DNA of 64,000 bases, taken from NCBI RefSeq assembly GCF_901827185.1, contig NZ_LR594671.1, forward strand, positions 2,542,001 to 2,606,000. Direction: 5' to 3'. Positions 44,511-55,325 of the stretch are shown here, piece by piece. Made by a program: the position numbers and the translations under genes. The notes beneath the pieces are model-generated. The model worked only from the letters and a program-made list of their open reading frames with translations, had not been told where the DNA came from and did no database searches. This stretch comes from Variovorax sp. PBL-E5. Its GTDB lineage: Bacteria; Pseudomonadota; Gammaproteobacteria; Burkholderiales; Burkholderiaceae_C. How positions within the stretch are numbered: position 1 is the stretch's first letter; every line of letters starts with the position of its first letter.

Positions 44511-45968
44511 TTGATCCTTCCCGTCCTCAGTCCCGAATGGAAAACTGGCCTCTCCCTGGCCTGGAGCGGCTATATCGCTGTGCTCTCGGTCTGGATCGTG
44601 ATGCAGAAGCGGGCGCCGGTGTCGACGATGAGCTGGATCCTGTCGCTGGCGCTGCTGCCGCTGGCTGGCTTCGTCATCTACTATTTTCTCGGCCCCCAGC
44701 GCCTGAAGAAGCAGCGGCTCAAGCGGCTGCGCAGTCGCGCCAACGCGCAGGCGCCGGCCGATGTGGCAATGTTGCGGGAGGCGGGAGAGCGGGCGCCCGC
44801 GGCGCTGCGCCACCTGGCGGCGCTCGGCGTCGCGGCCTGCGGGCTGCCCGTTTCGAGCGCGACGAAGGCCGAGCTGCTTTCCGGAGGCGCATGCGCCTTC
44901 GACGCGATCTTCGAGGCCGTTCGCGCCGCACGCGATCACGTGCATCTCGAGTACTACATCTTCGAGCCCGACAGGATCGGCACTGCCCTGCGCGACCTGC
45001 TGATCGAGCGTGCAGGGCAGGGCGTCACGGTGCGCCTGCTGCTCGACGCGCTCGGCTCCAAGCGGATCGGTCGCAAGTTCATGGCGCCGATGCAAGCGGC
45101 CGGCATCCACGTCGGGCTCTTTCACGACACGCGCATCGGCCGGCGCCTGCGGCCGGTGACCAACTACCGCACCCACCGCAAGATCGTCGTCTGCGACGGC
45201 CGCGTCGGCTTTACCGGTGGCGTCAACATCACCGACGAGGAAGACGCGCGGACCTGCGCGGACGCCTACCACGACGTCCACCTGCGCATCGAGGGCAGTG
45301 CGGTGCGATGGCTGCAGACCACCTTTCTCGAGGACTGGACCTATGCGACAGGCGAGGCGCCGGGGCAGATGAACACCAGCATCGAGCAGTTGATGCCCCG
45401 CTTGCCGGCCGAGGAAAGCGCGGGCGACATCCCGGTGCAGATCGTCACCAGCGGGCCCGACAGCTCGCTCGAAGCCATCCACCGCATGCACGTCGCGGCC
45501 ATCCATTCGGCATCCGAGCGCGCGTGGCTCACGACGCCGTACTTCGTGCCGGGCGAGCCGGCGCTGATGGCGCTCACCAGCGCCGCGCTGCGCGGCGTCG
45601 ACGTGCGGGTGCTGGTCCCGCGGCGCAGCGATTCGCTGATCGTGAGCGCCGCGGCCCGCTCCTATTACGATGAACTCATCGGTGCCGGTGCCAAAGTCTA
45701 CGAATACAAGGCGCGCATGCTGCATTCCAAGACGCTGGTGGTCGACGACAACTGCGCGATGATCGGCACGGCCAATTTCGACAACCGCAGCTTCCGGCTC
45801 AACTTCGAGGTCTCGGCCGTGATCTACGGCCCGGCCCTGGCCGGGCCGCTGGCCGCGCAGTTCGAGACCGACCTCCACAGCGCGGCGCCGGTGCGCAGCC
45901 ACCGGCCGCAGCGCTTCGTGCGCCGGCTCGGCGATGCGATGGCCCGATTGTTTTCTCCTCTGCTCTGA
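44511..45968 (+). CDS. cls: Cardiolipin synthase (phospholipase D family)
   Basis: Membrane enzyme that makes cardiolipin by phosphatidyl transfer. The likely 485-residue product starts at TTG 44511, which gives normal family length but lacks a Shine-Dalgarno sequence. Two N-terminal membrane helices (about 12-30 and 40-60) precede two phospholipase D domains with the HxKxxxxD motifs HRKIVVCD and HSKTLVVD. GGVN and GTANFDNRSF follow the first and second motif. The terminator behind clpA separates it from the Clp genes; sbcB starts 2 bases after its stop. Confidence 0.9.
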   Translation: MILPVLSPEWKTGLSLAWSGYIAVLSVWIVMQKRAPVSTMSWILSLALLPLAGFVIYYFLGPQRLKKQRLKRLRSRANAQAPADVAMLREAGERAPAALRHLAALGVAACGLPVSSATKAELLSGGACAFDAIFEAVRAARDHVHLEYYIFEPDRIGTALRDLLIERAGQGVTVRLLLDALGSKRIGRKFMAPMQAAGIHVGLFHDTRIGRRLRPVTNYRTHRKIVVCDGRVGFTGGVNITDEEDARTCADAYHDVHLRIEGSAVRWLQTTFLEDWTYATGEAPGQMNTSIEQLMPRLPAEESAGDIPVQIVTSGPDSSLEAIHRMHVAAIHSASERAWLTTPYFVPGEPALMALTSAALRGVDVRVLVPRRSDSLIVSAAARSYYDELIGAGAKVYEYKARMLHSKTLVVDDNCAMIGTANFDNRSFRLNFEVSAVIYGPALAGPLAAQFETDLHSAAPVRSHRPQRFVRRLGDAMARLFSPLL

Positions 45969-45969
45969 C

Positions 45970-47412
45970 ATGCCCGCTCAAACCTTCCTCTGGCACGACT
46001 ACGAAACCTTCGGCGCCGTGCCGCGCCGGGACCGGCCCGCCCAGTTCGCCGCCATCCGCACCGACGCGCAGCTCAACGAGATCGGCGAACCGCTGATGGT
46101 CTATTGCCGGCCCGCGCCCGACTACCTGCCGAGCCCGGAGGCCTGCCTGATCACCGGCATCACCCCGCAGCTGTGCCTCGAACGCGGGATTGCCGAGCAT
46201 GCGTTCGCAGCGCAGATCGAACAGGCCTTCTCTCAGCCCGGCACCATCGGCGTCGGCTACAACACGATCCGCTTCGACGACGAGGTCACGCGTTTCCTGT
46301 TCTGGCGCAACCTCATCGATCCCTATGCGCGCGAATGGCAGAACGAATGCGGGCGCTGGGACCTGCTCGACGTCGTGCGGCTCACCTATGCGCTGCGGCC
46401 CGACGGCATCGAATGGCCGAAGAAGGCCGACGGCAGCCAGAGCTTCAAGCTCGAAGACCTGGCGCGCGCCAACGGGCTCCTGCACGAATCGGCCCACGAT
46501 GCGTTGTCGGACGTTCGCGCCACCATCGCACTGGCGCGGCTGATCCGCGACCGGCAGCCGAAGCTGTTCGACTTTGCCTTCTCGCTGCATCGCAAGGATC
46601 GCGTCGCCACGGAACTCGGCCTGCCGGCGACACGGGAAACGGCGCGGCCCTTTCTTCACGTCTCCGGCATGTTTCCCGCCGATCGCGGCTGCCTCGGCGT
46701 GATGTGGCCGCTCGCGAGCCATCCCACCAACAAGAACGAGCTGCTGGCCTGGGACCTCGCGCACGATCCCAACGAGCTGCGCGACCTCGACGTGGCGACG
46801 CTGCGCCTGCGCCTGTTCACGCGCAATGCCGACCTGCCCGAAGGCGTCGTGCGGCTGCCCGTCAAGGGCGTGCACCTCAACAAGTCGCCGATGGTGGTGG
46901 GCAATCTCAAGACCCTCGCGCCCGCGATGGCCGAGCGCTGGGGCATCGACCTGGAGGCCGCCATGCGCCACGCCGCCGCCGCCGCGAACCTGCCCGACAT
47001 GAGCGCGATCTGGCCGCAGGTGTACGAGCGGCCGCGCGAGGCGGCGCCGGATGTCGACGAGGACCTCTATGGCGGCTTCGTCGGCAATGCCGACCGGCGG
47101 CGGCTCGTGCAGCTGCGCGGTCTCTCGCCCGCGCAGCTCGCGCAGGCGCGCACCGGCTTCGACGATGCGCGCCTCGAGGAGCTGCTGTTCCGCTACCGCG
47201 CGCGCAACTTCGCCGAGACGCTGAATGCCGACGAGGCCGAGCGCTGGGAAGCCCATCGCGCCGCACGGCTGCTCGAAGGCGAGGGCGGCGCGCGCAATGT
47301 CGATGCGCTGTTCGCCGAGATCGATGTGCTGGCCGAGACCGCGGACGAACGCGGCGAGGAAATCCTCGGCGCGCTGTACGAATATGCCGAGGCGATCGCG
47401 CCCGCGGTCTGA
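45970..47412 (+). CDS. sbcB: SbcB, exodeoxyribonuclease I
   Basis: 3'-to-5' exonuclease on single-stranded DNA, acting in recombination and mismatch repair. From ATG 45970 the protein has 480 residues. The DEDDh nuclease residues begin with D10 and E12 in WHDYETFG; the His and Asp of motif III are in SAHDALSDV. The SH3-like and helical C-terminal domains follow (HLNKSPMVVGN; RYRARNFAETL). Start 2 bases after cls. Confidence 0.93.
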   Translation: MPAQTFLWHDYETFGAVPRRDRPAQFAAIRTDAQLNEIGEPLMVYCRPAPDYLPSPEACLITGITPQLCLERGIAEHAFAAQIEQAFSQPGTIGVGYNTIRFDDEVTRFLFWRNLIDPYAREWQNECGRWDLLDVVRLTYALRPDGIEWPKKADGSQSFKLEDLARANGLLHESAHDALSDVRATIALARLIRDRQPKLFDFAFSLHRKDRVATELGLPATRETARPFLHVSGMFPADRGCLGVMWPLASHPTNKNELLAWDLAHDPNELRDLDVATLRLRLFTRNADLPEGVVRLPVKGVHLNKSPMVVGNLKTLAPAMAERWGIDLEAAMRHAAAAANLPDMSAIWPQVYERPREAAPDVDEDLYGGFVGNADRRRLVQLRGLSPAQLAQARTGFDDARLEELLFRYRARNFAETLNADEAERWEAHRAARLLEGEGGARNVDALFAEIDVLAETADERGEEILGALYEYAEAIAPAV

Positions 47413-47433
47413 TCATTCCTCCAAGAGGTCCCG

Positions 47434-47838
47434 ATGACGAAGCATGCAACAGGCACTTTCGAAGTCCAGATGAAAGCGCAATCGCAGGACGAACAGGCGG
47501 GCGGCGCGACGCTCGCCAGGATGTCGCTCGACAAGCAGTTCAGCGGCGACCTCGACGGCACCGGCAAGGGCGAGATGCTCAGCGCGTGTACACCCACGCA
47601 GGGCTCCGCCGGCTATGTCGCGATCGAACGCGTGACCGCCACGCTGCACGGCCGCGCGGGCAGCTTCGTGCTCCAGCACAGCGGCACAATGACGCGCGGC
47701 GAGCAGCAGCTGTCCATCACCGTGGTGCCGGATTCGGGCAGCGGCCAGCTCGCCAGCCTGAGCGGCACACTGGCCATCCGGATCGCCGACGGCAAGCACT
47801 TCTACGATTTCGCCTACACCTTGCCCGAAGAGGCGTGA
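47434..47838 (+). CDS. DUF3224 domain protein
   Basis: A 134-residue protein of the DUF3224 family, a small beta-barrel fold of unknown function. Recognisable segments are [22 protein letters not shown] and FVLQHSGTM. No signal peptide or membrane segment. It lies 21 bases after sbcB and 37 bases before the monooxygenase-like gene on the same strand. Confidence 0.8.
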   Translation: MTKHATGTFEVQMKAQSQDEQAGGATLARMSLDKQFSGDLDGTGKGEMLSACTPTQGSAGYVAIERVTATLHGRAGSFVLQHSGTMTRGEQQLSITVVPDSGSGQLASLSGTLAIRIADGKHFYDFAYTLPEEA

Positions 47839-47875
47839 GCCGATCTTCTCCAACCGAGGCCGACAGGAGATCTCC

Positions 47876-48172
47876 ATGATTCTGGTGACTGGCAGCATCC
47901 TTGCCCGGGCCGGCAGCGTCGATGAAGCCCTGGCCCTGAGCCTCGAGCACGTGCGCCGCTCGCGCACCGAGCCGGGCTGCATCTCGCACGCCGTGCACCG
48001 CGACGCGGAAGACCCGTTGCGGCTGGTGTTCGTCGAGCAATGGGCCGACCGCGCGGCGCTGTTGGCGCACTTCGCCGTACCGGCCTCGCGTGCCTTCGCC
48101 AGGGCCGCCGGCGCGCTCGCGGCCGAGCCGCCGACGCTGCAGATCTACGACGCCCAGGCGGTGGCGTTGTGA
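47876..48172 (+). CDS. Antibiotic-biosynthesis-monooxygenase-type small protein
   Basis: A 98-residue ferredoxin-like alpha-beta protein of the ABM superfamily (dimeric heme-free quinol monooxygenases such as YgiN). Typical features are SLEHVRRSRTEPGCISHAVH and LVFVEQWADRAALLAHF. AGGAGA lies 8 bases before the ATG. Substrate unknown; quinol oxidation is the family expectation. Confidence 0.8.
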   Translation: MILVTGSILARAGSVDEALALSLEHVRRSRTEPGCISHAVHRDAEDPLRLVFVEQWADRAALLAHFAVPASRAFARAAGALAAEPPTLQIYDAQAVAL

Positions 48173-48176
48173 CGCC

Positions 48177-48695
48177 ATGACCATTCGCCGTCTCACCCCC
48201 GCGGATGCGCCGGCCTACCGGGCCTTGATGCTCGAGGCCTACGAACGGCATCCCGACGCGTTCACGTCCAGCGCCGGTGAACGCGCGGTGCTGCCGCTGT
48301 CATGGTGGGAAGCGCGGCTCGATCCTTCGCCCGGCGCAGCGCAGATCGTCCTCGGCGCGTTCCATGCCGACCGGCTCGCGGGCGCCGCAGGCCTGTCCTT
48401 CGAATCGCGCGAGAAGTCGCGCCACAAGGCGAACCTGTTCGGCATGTACGTGGCGCCGGCAGCCCGGCAGAGCGGCCTCGGGCGACGGCTGGTGCAGGCC
48501 GTGCTCGACCGTGCCGCCGCGCGCGAAGGCGTCCGGCTGGTCCAGCTCACCGTGACGGAGGGCAATGCTGCGGCGCAGGCCCTCTACGAGCAATGCGGCT
48601 TCAGCATCTTCGGCGTCGAGCCCTGTGCCATGGCGCTCGACGGCGTTTTCCTGGCGAAAGTCCACATGTGGCGCGCGCTGACCGCCGGGGCTTGA
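48177..48695 (+). CDS. GNAT-family N-acetyltransferase
   Basis: A 172-residue acetyltransferase. The central strand LFGMYVAPAARQSGLGRRLV holds the acetyl-CoA pyrophosphate loop (RQSGLGRR), followed by LVQLTVTEGNAAAQALYEQCGF. The ATG comes 4 bases after the preceding stop. Substrate unknown. The intergenic gap downstream carries the regulatory palindrome of the efflux operon. Confidence 0.83.
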   Translation: MTIRRLTPADAPAYRALMLEAYERHPDAFTSSAGERAVLPLSWWEARLDPSPGAAQIVLGAFHADRLAGAAGLSFESREKSRHKANLFGMYVAPAARQSGLGRRLVQAVLDRAAAREGVRLVQLTVTEGNAAAQALYEQCGFSIFGVEPCAMALDGVFLAKVHMWRALTAGA

Positions 48696-48730
48696 AATAT
48701 GTGACGCACCGCACGCTCGGGGCACGGCGC

Positions 48731-48744
48731 TGACAGCAATGTCA
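48731..48744. promoter_or_regulatory. Palindromic box upstream of the efflux operon (TGACA-N4-TGTCA)
   Basis: TGACAGCAATGTCA, 47 bases before the outer-membrane factor ATG. The half-sites and spacing equal those of the CusR/CopR-type boxes recognised by heavy-metal response regulators. The operon's own regulator is of that family, so it is a strong candidate operator. Confidence 0.55.
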
Positions 48745-48791
48745 TCTGACCGACAGGTTGTTGTCCCCGCGCGCTCCCTAGAGTGACCAGC

Positions 48792-50276
48792 ATGCCCGGA
48801 TTGCATCGTCCTGAATTCTTGCCGCGCCTGCTGTGCCTTGCACTGGCCGCGTCGCTCACGGCCTGCGCGGTGGGGCCGGACTATCAACGCCCCGCGCCGC
48901 CCGAAGGCGCAGTCGCCCCGAGCTACAGGGAAGGCGGCAACTGGAAGGCGGCCACCCCCTCCAGCGTGGACCCGACCCAGCCCTGGTGGACGGCTTTCGG
49001 CGACCCGCGGCTCGATGCCCTGGTCGCCGAAGCCAATGCCGCGAATCAGGACATTCGCGTCGCCGAAGCCCAGTACCGCGAAGCCCAGGCACTGGTGCAG
49101 AACGCGCAGGCGGCCTGGTACCCGACCGTCGGCGTGAATGTCGCGGGCAGCCGCGCGCGCAGCCGCAGCGCGCCCGGGCCCACCACGCTCGGCAACGGCC
49201 ATGCGTGGTCGCTGAACGCCGCCTGGGAGCCCGATCTCTGGGGCCGTGTGCGGCGCGCAGTCGAGGGCGCGAGTGACACCGCCCAGGCCAGCGAGGCGGA
49301 TCTCGCCGCGGCGCATCTCACGGTGCAGGCTGCGGTGGTCAACGACTACATCCAACTGCGCGTCGCCGATGCCCAGCAGAAGCTCTACGAACGCACGCTG
49401 GAGGCCTACCGCAAGTCGCTGCAGATCACGCAAAGCCAGTACCGCGCCGGCATCGTGACCCGCGGTGACGTGGCCCTGGCCAACACCACGCTGCAGGACG
49501 CCCAGGCGCAGGCCATCGACACCGACCTCACGCGGCGGCAGCTCGAGCATGCGATCGCGGTGCTGCTCGGCAAGACGCCCTCGCAGTTCTCGCTGCCGCC
49601 GGATGCGCTGGCGCTGCGGCTGCCGCAGGTGCCGGTTGGCGTGCCTTCCGAACTGCTGGAGCGCCGGCCGGACATCGCCGGCGCCGAGCGCCGCGCCGCC
49701 TCGGCCAATGCCGGCATCGGCCTCGCTCAGTCGGCCTATTACCCGACGCTCGCGCTGACCGCCAGCGGCGGCTTCAGCGGCGCCGGGCTCGTGAGCTGGG
49801 CCGCCGCGCCCGACAAGGTCTGGGCCCTGGGTGCCGCCGTCGCCGGCACGCTGTTCGACGGCGGCCAGCGCAGCGCCCAGGTGGCGCAGGCGCGCGCCGC
49901 CTTCGACGCCTCGGCCGCCCAGTACCGCAAGACCGTGCTGGCCGGCTTCCAGGAAGTCGAGGACAACCTGGCGGCGCTCGACCTCCTGGCACGGGAGCGC
50001 GAAGCCCAGGATCAGGCCGTGACCTCGGCGCGCGATGCCGAACGCGTGTCGCTCAGCCAGTACCGCGCCGGCACGACCACGTACCTGAGCGTGGTCACCG
50101 CCCAGGCGCTCGCATTGACCAATGAACGCTCGTCCCTCGAGCTGCAGGGGCGGCAGTTTGCCGCCAGCGTCGCCCTGGTCAAGGCGGTGGGCGGCGGCTG
50201 GAACGCCGACCAGCTGCAGACGCGTGACGCCGCCAGCCCGCAGGCAACCGACAAGACGGCTTCGGCCGGGAAGTGA
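48792..50276 (+). CDS. RND efflux outer-membrane lipoprotein (NodT/OprM family)
   Basis: Trimeric outer-membrane channel of a tripartite pump. The 494-residue protein has a lipoprotein signal peptide with lipobox LTAC (Cys25) and then VGPDYQRP, typical of the family. Two repeated OEP domains follow, with SLNAAWEPDLWGRVRR and the LERRPDIAGAERR segment. ATG 48792 is preferred; GTG 48783 is also in frame. Its TGA overlaps the adaptor start (GTGA). Confidence 0.93.
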   Translation: MPGLHRPEFLPRLLCLALAASLTACAVGPDYQRPAPPEGAVAPSYREGGNWKAATPSSVDPTQPWWTAFGDPRLDALVAEANAANQDIRVAEAQYREAQALVQNAQAAWYPTVGVNVAGSRARSRSAPGPTTLGNGHAWSLNAAWEPDLWGRVRRAVEGASDTAQASEADLAAAHLTVQAAVVNDYIQLRVADAQQKLYERTLEAYRKSLQITQSQYRAGIVTRGDVALANTTLQDAQAQAIDTDLTRRQLEHAIAVLLGKTPSQFSLPPDALALRLPQVPVGVPSELLERRPDIAGAERRAASANAGIGLAQSAYYPTLALTASGGFSGAGLVSWAAAPDKVWALGAAVAGTLFDGGQRSAQVAQARAAFDASAAQYRKTVLAGFQEVEDNLAALDLLAREREAQDQAVTSARDAERVSLSQYRAGTTTYLSVVTAQALALTNERSSLELQGRQFAASVALVKAVGGGWNADQLQTRDAASPQATDKTASAGK

Positions 50277-51469
50277 AGAGCATGGAGTCCCCCGCATCGT
50301 CCCCCCGCCAGCGCTCGCGCCGGCTTTCCACCGTCGTCATGTTGATCGCGGTGATCCTGATCGCGTTCGGCGCCTGGCGCTGGTTTTCGAAGCCGGCGCC
50401 GCGGCCCTCCGCCGGTCCGCCGCCGGTGCCGGTCAGCACCGCGCTCGTGAAGAGCGAGACCGTGCCGATCGCCGCCACCGGCGTGGGCTCGGTGATGACC
50501 GTGGCATCCGTCACCGTGCGCCCGCGCATCGATGGCCAGCTCGACAGCGTCGACTTTCGCGAAGGGCAGGACGTGAAGGCCGGCCAGGTATTGGCGCGCA
50601 TCGACCCGCGCACCTACCAGGCCCAGCTCGAACAGGTGGTCGCGCAGAAGGCCAAGGACGAAGCGACGCTCGCCAACGCGCGCGCCGACCTCAAGCGCTA
50701 CAGCGACCTCATCAAGGAAGACGCCACCAGCCAGCAGACGCTCGACACCCAGCGCGCGCTGGTCAACCAGCTGCAGGCGGCCCTCAAGAGCGATGACGCG
50801 CAGATCCACTTTGCCAAGGTCCAGCTCGACTTCACCACCATCTCGGCGCCGATCGGCGGCCGCATTGGCGCGCGCCTGGTCGATCCCGGCAACATCGTGC
50901 ATGCGGCCGATGCCAACGGGCTGCTGGTGATCAACCAGATCGATCCGATCGCGGTTCAGTTCACCTTGCCCGAAGACAGCTTCCAGGCCGTCAACAACGC
51001 GCTGCGCAGCAGCAAAGAGCCGCTGCAGGTGCAGGCGATCGACCGTTCCACCCGCGAGGTGCTGGCCAGTGGCAAGCTGGTGCTGCTGAACAACCAGATC
51101 GACACCACCACCGGCACCATCGCCCTGAAGGGGCAGTTCGCCAACGCCGAGCACAAGCTGTGGCCCGGGCAGTCGGTCGATGCCCGCATCGTGCTCGGCG
51201 AGCGTGTCAATGCGCTGACCGTGCCATCGGCGGTCGTGCAGCGCAGCGAAGAGGGCTATTTCGCCTACGTGGTGGGTGCGGATGACAAGGTCCGCGTGCA
51301 GCCGATCAAGGTGACCGACACCACCGACGGCAAGTCCACGATCGCCAGTGGCCTGGCCGCGGGCGACCGCGTCGTGGTCGACGGCCAGTACCGCCTCACG
51401 CCCGGCGCGCGCGTCACCGAGACGCGCCCTGCGGCCGCGCAGGCCGTCGCATCGGGAGCGAAGCCTTGA
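50273..51469 (+). CDS. RND efflux periplasmic adaptor (MdtA-like membrane fusion protein)
   Basis: Links pump and channel in the periplasm. The 398-residue protein has a single N-terminal membrane anchor (about 18-38), a lipoyl half-motif (VRPRIDGQLDSVDFREGQDV), a helical hairpin (about 110-180), the second lipoyl half (ISAPIGGRIGARLVDPGNIV) and C-terminal beta domains. This order and the sequence are MdtA-like. GTG 50273 overlaps the previous stop; ATG 50282 is the alternative. Confidence 0.92.
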   Translation: MKSMESPASSPRQRSRRLSTVVMLIAVILIAFGAWRWFSKPAPRPSAGPPPVPVSTALVKSETVPIAATGVGSVMTVASVTVRPRIDGQLDSVDFREGQDVKAGQVLARIDPRTYQAQLEQVVAQKAKDEATLANARADLKRYSDLIKEDATSQQTLDTQRALVNQLQAALKSDDAQIHFAKVQLDFTTISAPIGGRIGARLVDPGNIVHAADANGLLVINQIDPIAVQFTLPEDSFQAVNNALRSSKEPLQVQAIDRSTREVLASGKLVLLNNQIDTTTGTIALKGQFANAEHKLWPGQSVDARIVLGERVNALTVPSAVVQRSEEGYFAYVVGADDKVRVQPIKVTDTTDGKSTIASGLAAGDRVVVDGQYRLTPGARVTETRPAAAQAVASGAKP

Positions 51470-54400
51470 GCATTTCCGCCGCCTTCATCAAGCGCCCGAT
51501 CGGCACCTCGCTGCTGGCGCTGGCGGTGCTGCTGGTCGGCCTGGTCGCGTGGCCGCTGCTGCCCGTCGCACCGCTGCCGCAGGTCGACTTCCCGACCATC
51601 CAGGTGACAGGCCGGTTGCCGGGCGCCAGTCCGGAGACCATGGCGGCCAACGTGGCGCAGCCGCTGGAGCGCCAGTTCTCGCTGATCCCGGGGCTGACCC
51701 AGATGACCTCGACCAGCTCGCTGGGCCTGTCGCAGATCACGCTCCAGTTCGAACTCGACCGCAACATCGACGGCGCCGCGCTCGACGTGCAGACGGCCAT
51801 CAACGCGGCCACCGGCCAGTTGCCGAAGAACCTGCCGAGCCCGCCGAGCTTTCGCAAGATCAACCCGGCCGACTCGGCGGTGCTGATCCTGGGCGTGCAG
51901 TCCAAGGTGCTGCCGCTGATCCAGGTCAACGACTACGCCGACAACGTGCTGGCGCAGCAGATCTCGCGCATCGACGGCGTCGGGCTGGTCAACATCTTCG
52001 GCTCGCAGAAGCCCGCGGTGCGCATCCAGGCCGACCCGGCCAAGCTCAAGGCGCTGGGCCTGAGCCTGGAAGACGTTCGCGGCGTGATCGCCAACACCAC
52101 CGTGAGCGCACCCACCGGCACGGTCGACGGCGACACCCAGGCCTTCAACGTCTACACCAACGACCAACTGCTCAAGGCCGCGCCATGGAACGACATGGTC
52201 CTGGCCTGGCGCAACGGCGCACCGGTGCGCGTGCGCGACATCGGCATCGCGCTCGACGGACCCGAGAACGCCAAGATCGCGGCCTGGGGCTTCGCCGGCG
52301 CCGCCGCGCCCGCCGACAACAACATCACCGATGGCCGCTCTATCATGCTGGCGATCACCAAGATGCCGGGCGCCAACGTGATCGAGACGGTGGACCGCAT
52401 CAACGCCGCGCTGCCCAAGCTCAAGGCCTCGATTCCGCCGAGCGTGACGGTCAACCAGCTGATCGACCGCACGCAGACCATCCGCGCCTCGGTCAAGGAC
52501 GTCGAGTTCACGCTCCTGCTGTCGATCGCGCTGGTGGTCGGGGTGATCTTCGTCTTCCTGCGCAACGCCACGGTCACCGCCATTCCGAGCGTGACCGTTC
52601 CGCTCGCACTGCTGGGCACCGCGGCCGTGATGTACGTCGTGGGCTACAGCCTGGACAACCTCTCGCTGATGGCGCTGACCATCGCGGTCGGCTTCGTGGT
52701 GGACGATGCGATCGTGATGCTCGAGAACATCTACCGCCACGTCGAAGCAGGGATGAAACCGCTGGACGCGGCGCTGCAGGGCGCGTCCGAGATCGGCTTC
52801 ACCATCATCTCGATCTCGGTGTCGCTGATCGCGGTGTTCATTCCGCTCCTGCTCATGGGCGGCATCGTCGGGCGGCTGTTCCGCGAGTTCGCCGTGACCG
52901 TGACGCTGACCATCGTGGTGTCGGTGCTGATCTCGCTGACGCTGACGCCGATGCTGTGCGCGAAATTCCTCAAGCTGCATGCGGGCGGCAAGGACGGCGA
53001 GCAGCACGGCAAGCTGTTCCAGCTGTTCGAGCGCGGCTTCGATGCCATGCTGAACGGCTACAAGCGCGGGCTCACGGTCGTGCTGCGCCATCCCTTCATC
53101 ACGCTCATGACCTTCCTGGCGACGGTGACGGCCACGGTGGTGCTCTTCGTCATCATTCCCAAGGGCTTCTTCCCGCAGCAGGACACCGGCTTCATCTTCG
53201 GTTCGGCCGCCGCCGCGCAGGATTCGTCCTCGGAGGTGATGCACGGCCGCATGCTGAAGCTGGCCGACATCATCCGCAAGGATCCGGACGTCAGCACCTT
53301 CGGCATGCAGGCCGGCGCCAGCACCTTCAATTCCGGCAACTTCTTCATCGGCCTCAAGCCGCTCGACGCAGGCCGCAAGTCGACGGCCGACGAGGTGATC
53401 ACGCGGCTGCGCCCGCAGCTGGCCAAGGTGAGCGGCATCACCCTGTACATGCAGGCCGGGCAGGACATCAACGTCGGCGGACGGCTGTCGCGCACCCAGT
53501 ACCAGTACACGGTCACCGACTCCGACCTCGATGAACTCAACGACTGGGCGCCTCGGCTCGAGCAGCGCTTCCGCACGCTGAACGAGCTCACCGACGTCAC
53601 GTCCGACCAGCAGAACGCCGCGCCCACCGCCAAGGTGACGATCGACCGCGAGCGCGCCTCCAGCTACGGCATCACGCCGGCGCTGATCGACGCGACGATC
53701 TACGACGCGATCGGCCAGCGCCAGGTGGCGCAGTACTTCACGCAGCTCAACAGCTACAACGTGGTGCTCGAGATCACGCCCGCGCTGCAGAAGGATCCCA
53801 GGCTGTTCGACAAGCTCTATCTCACTTCGCCGATCAACGGCCAGCAGATCCCGCTGTCGACCTTCGTCAAGATCGACACCAGCAAGATGGGCTACCTGGC
53901 GATCAACCACCAGGGCCAGTTCCCGGGCATCACGATCTCGTTCAACCTCAAGCCCGGCTTCTCGCTCGGCCAGGCGGTGAACGCGATCACCGCGGCGCAG
54001 AACGAGATGGGCGTTCCGCCCACGCTGAGCGGCACCTTCCAGGGGACGGCGCAGGCCTTCGGCGATTCGCTGCGCACGCAGCCCTACCTGATCGCCGCTG
54101 CGCTGGTCTCGGTCTACATCGTGCTGGGCCTGCTCTACGAGAGCTACATCCATCCGCTCACCATCCTGTCCACGCTGCCGTCGGCCGGCGTGGGTGCGCT
54201 GCTGATCCTGATGGCGGGCGGGTACGATCTGACGGTGATCGCGCTGATCGGGATCATCCTATTGATCGGGATCGTCAAGAAGAACGGGATCATGATGGTC
54301 GACTTCGCGCTCCATGCCGAGCGCGACAAGGGCATGTCGCCGCGCGACGCCATCTTCGAGGCCTGCCTGCTGCGTTTCCGACCGATCATGATGACCACCA

Positions 54401-54642
54401 TGTGTGCACTGCTGAGCGGCCTGCCGCTGATGCTCGGCCACGGCGCCGGCTCCGAGCTGCGGCGACCGCTGGGCTATGCGATGGTGGGCGGGCTGATCCT
54501 GTCGCAGATGCTGACCCTCTTCACCACGCCGGTGATCTACCTCTACCTCGACCGCGCGCACCACTGGTACGTGCGGCGCAAGGCGGCGCGGCAGCAGCAA
54601 CACAGGCCGCCGGAAGCGGCGGTGGGAGTGCCCGCCGAATGA
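51466..54642 (+). CDS. RND multidrug efflux permease (HAE-1, MdtB/MdtC-like)
   Basis: Inner-membrane proton-driven pump of 1058 residues with twelve membrane helices and two large periplasmic loops. The helix-4 motif [14 protein letters not shown] has two adjacent Asp, the signature of drug-type (HAE-1) pumps; metal-type (HME) pumps have one. Helix 1 begins [20 protein letters not shown]. coli MdtABC has two RND genes; only one is present here. TTG start overlaps the adaptor stop (TTGA). Confidence 0.93.
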   Translation: MSISAAFIKRPIGTSLLALAVLLVGLVAWPLLPVAPLPQVDFPTIQVTGRLPGASPETMAANVAQPLERQFSLIPGLTQMTSTSSLGLSQITLQFELDRNIDGAALDVQTAINAATGQLPKNLPSPPSFRKINPADSAVLILGVQSKVLPLIQVNDYADNVLAQQISRIDGVGLVNIFGSQKPAVRIQADPAKLKALGLSLEDVRGVIANTTVSAPTGTVDGDTQAFNVYTNDQLLKAAPWNDMVLAWRNGAPVRVRDIGIALDGPENAKIAAWGFAGAAAPADNNITDGRSIMLAITKMPGANVIETVDRINAALPKLKASIPPSVTVNQLIDRTQTIRASVKDVEFTLLLSIALVVGVIFVFLRNATVTAIPSVTVPLALLGTAAVMYVVGYSLDNLSLMALTIAVGFVVDDAIVMLENIYRHVEAGMKPLDAALQGASEIGFTIISISVSLIAVFIPLLLMGGIVGRLFREFAVTVTLTIVVSVLISLTLTPMLCAKFLKLHAGGKDGEQHGKLFQLFERGFDAMLNGYKRGLTVVLRHPFITLMTFLATVTATVVLFVIIPKGFFPQQDTGFIFGSAAAAQDSSSEVMHGRMLKLADIIRKDPDVSTFGMQAGASTFNSGNFFIGLKPLDAGRKSTADEVITRLRPQLAKVSGITLYMQAGQDINVGGRLSRTQYQYTVTDSDLDELNDWAPRLEQRFRTLNELTDVTSDQQNAAPTAKVTIDRERASSYGITPALIDATIYDAIGQRQVAQYFTQLNSYNVVLEITPALQKDPRLFDKLYLTSPINGQQIPLSTFVKIDTSKMGYLAINHQGQFPGITISFNLKPGFSLGQAVNAITAAQNEMGVPPTLSGTFQGTAQAFGDSLRTQPYLIAAALVSVYIVLGLLYESYIHPLTILSTLPSAGVGALLILMAGGYDLTVIALIGIILLIGIVKKNGIMMVDFALHAERDKGMSPRDAIFEACLLRFRPIMMTTMCALLSGLPLMLGHGAGSELRRPLGYAMVGGLILSQMLTLFTTPVIYLYLDRAHHWYVRRKAARQQQHRPPEAAVGVPAE

Positions 54643-55325
54643 AGGTGCTGATCGTCGAAGACGAACGCAAGACGGCCGACTACCTCTACCAGGGCCTGAC
54701 GGAGCAGGGCTGCGCGGTCGATCTCGCCTTCGACGGCATCGACGGCCAGCACATGGCGCTGCACTTCGACTTCGACGTCATCGTGCTCGACGTGATGCTG
54801 CCGGGCCTCGACGGTTTCTCGGTGCTCAAGTCGCTGCGCAGCGTGAAGAACACGCCGGTCATCATGCTGACCGCGCGCGACGGCGTGGAAGACCGCGTAC
54901 GCGGCCTGCAGGACGGCGCCGACGACTACCTGGTCAAGCCTTTCTCCTTCCTCGAACTCCTGGCGCGGCTGCAGGCGCTGACGCGGCGCGGCCGCAGCCA
55001 CGAATCGACGCTGCTGCGCGTCGGCGGCCTGCGCATCGACCTGCTCGGGCGCAAGGCGATACGCGAAGGCCAGCGCATCGACCTGACGGCCAAGGAGTTC
55101 GCGCTGCTGGCGGTGCTGGCGCGCCGCCAGGGCGAGATCCTCTCCAAGACGGTGATCGCCGAGCTGGTGTGGGACATGAACTTTGACAGCAACACCAACG
55201 TGGTCGAAGTCGCCATCAAGCGCCTGCGCGCCAAGATCGACGCACCATTCAGTCAGAACCTGCTGCACACCATCCGCGGCATGGGCTATGTGCTGGAGGA
55301 CCGCAGCGCCGAAGACAAGCCATGA
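54639..55325 (+). CDS. Heavy-metal-type response regulator (CusR/CopR-like, OmpR family)
   Basis: A 228-residue DNA-binding regulator. The receiver domain (about 1-115) has the acidic pocket VEDE, phospho-acceptor D51 ([11 protein letters not shown]) and Lys in DDYLVKPF. The OmpR-type winged helix (about 125-222) contains [22 protein letters not shown] and the wing [12 protein letters not shown]. The sequence is closest to metal regulators of the CusR/CopR/CzcR group. ATG overlaps the pump stop (ATGA), so it is made with the pump. Confidence 0.9.
   Translation: MKVLIVEDERKTADYLYQGLTEQGCAVDLAFDGIDGQHMALHFDFDVIVLDVMLPGLDGFSVLKSLRSVKNTPVIMLTARDGVEDRVRGLQDGADDYLVKPFSFLELLARLQALTRRGRSHESTLLRVGGLRIDLLGRKAIREGQRIDLTAKEFALLAVLARRQGEILSKTVIAELVWDMNFDSNTNVVEVAIKRLRAKIDAPFSQNLLHTIRGMGYVLEDRSAEDKP

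Noticed and set aside
42537..45971. 1144-codon minus-strand frame across clpA and cls
   Set aside because: Antisense shadow of two well-identified genes and the terminator between them; no start signal or recognisable domain.
51265..54153. 962-codon minus-strand frame opposite the RND pump
   Set aside because: Shadow of the pump gene with periodic Asp/Arg/His composition.
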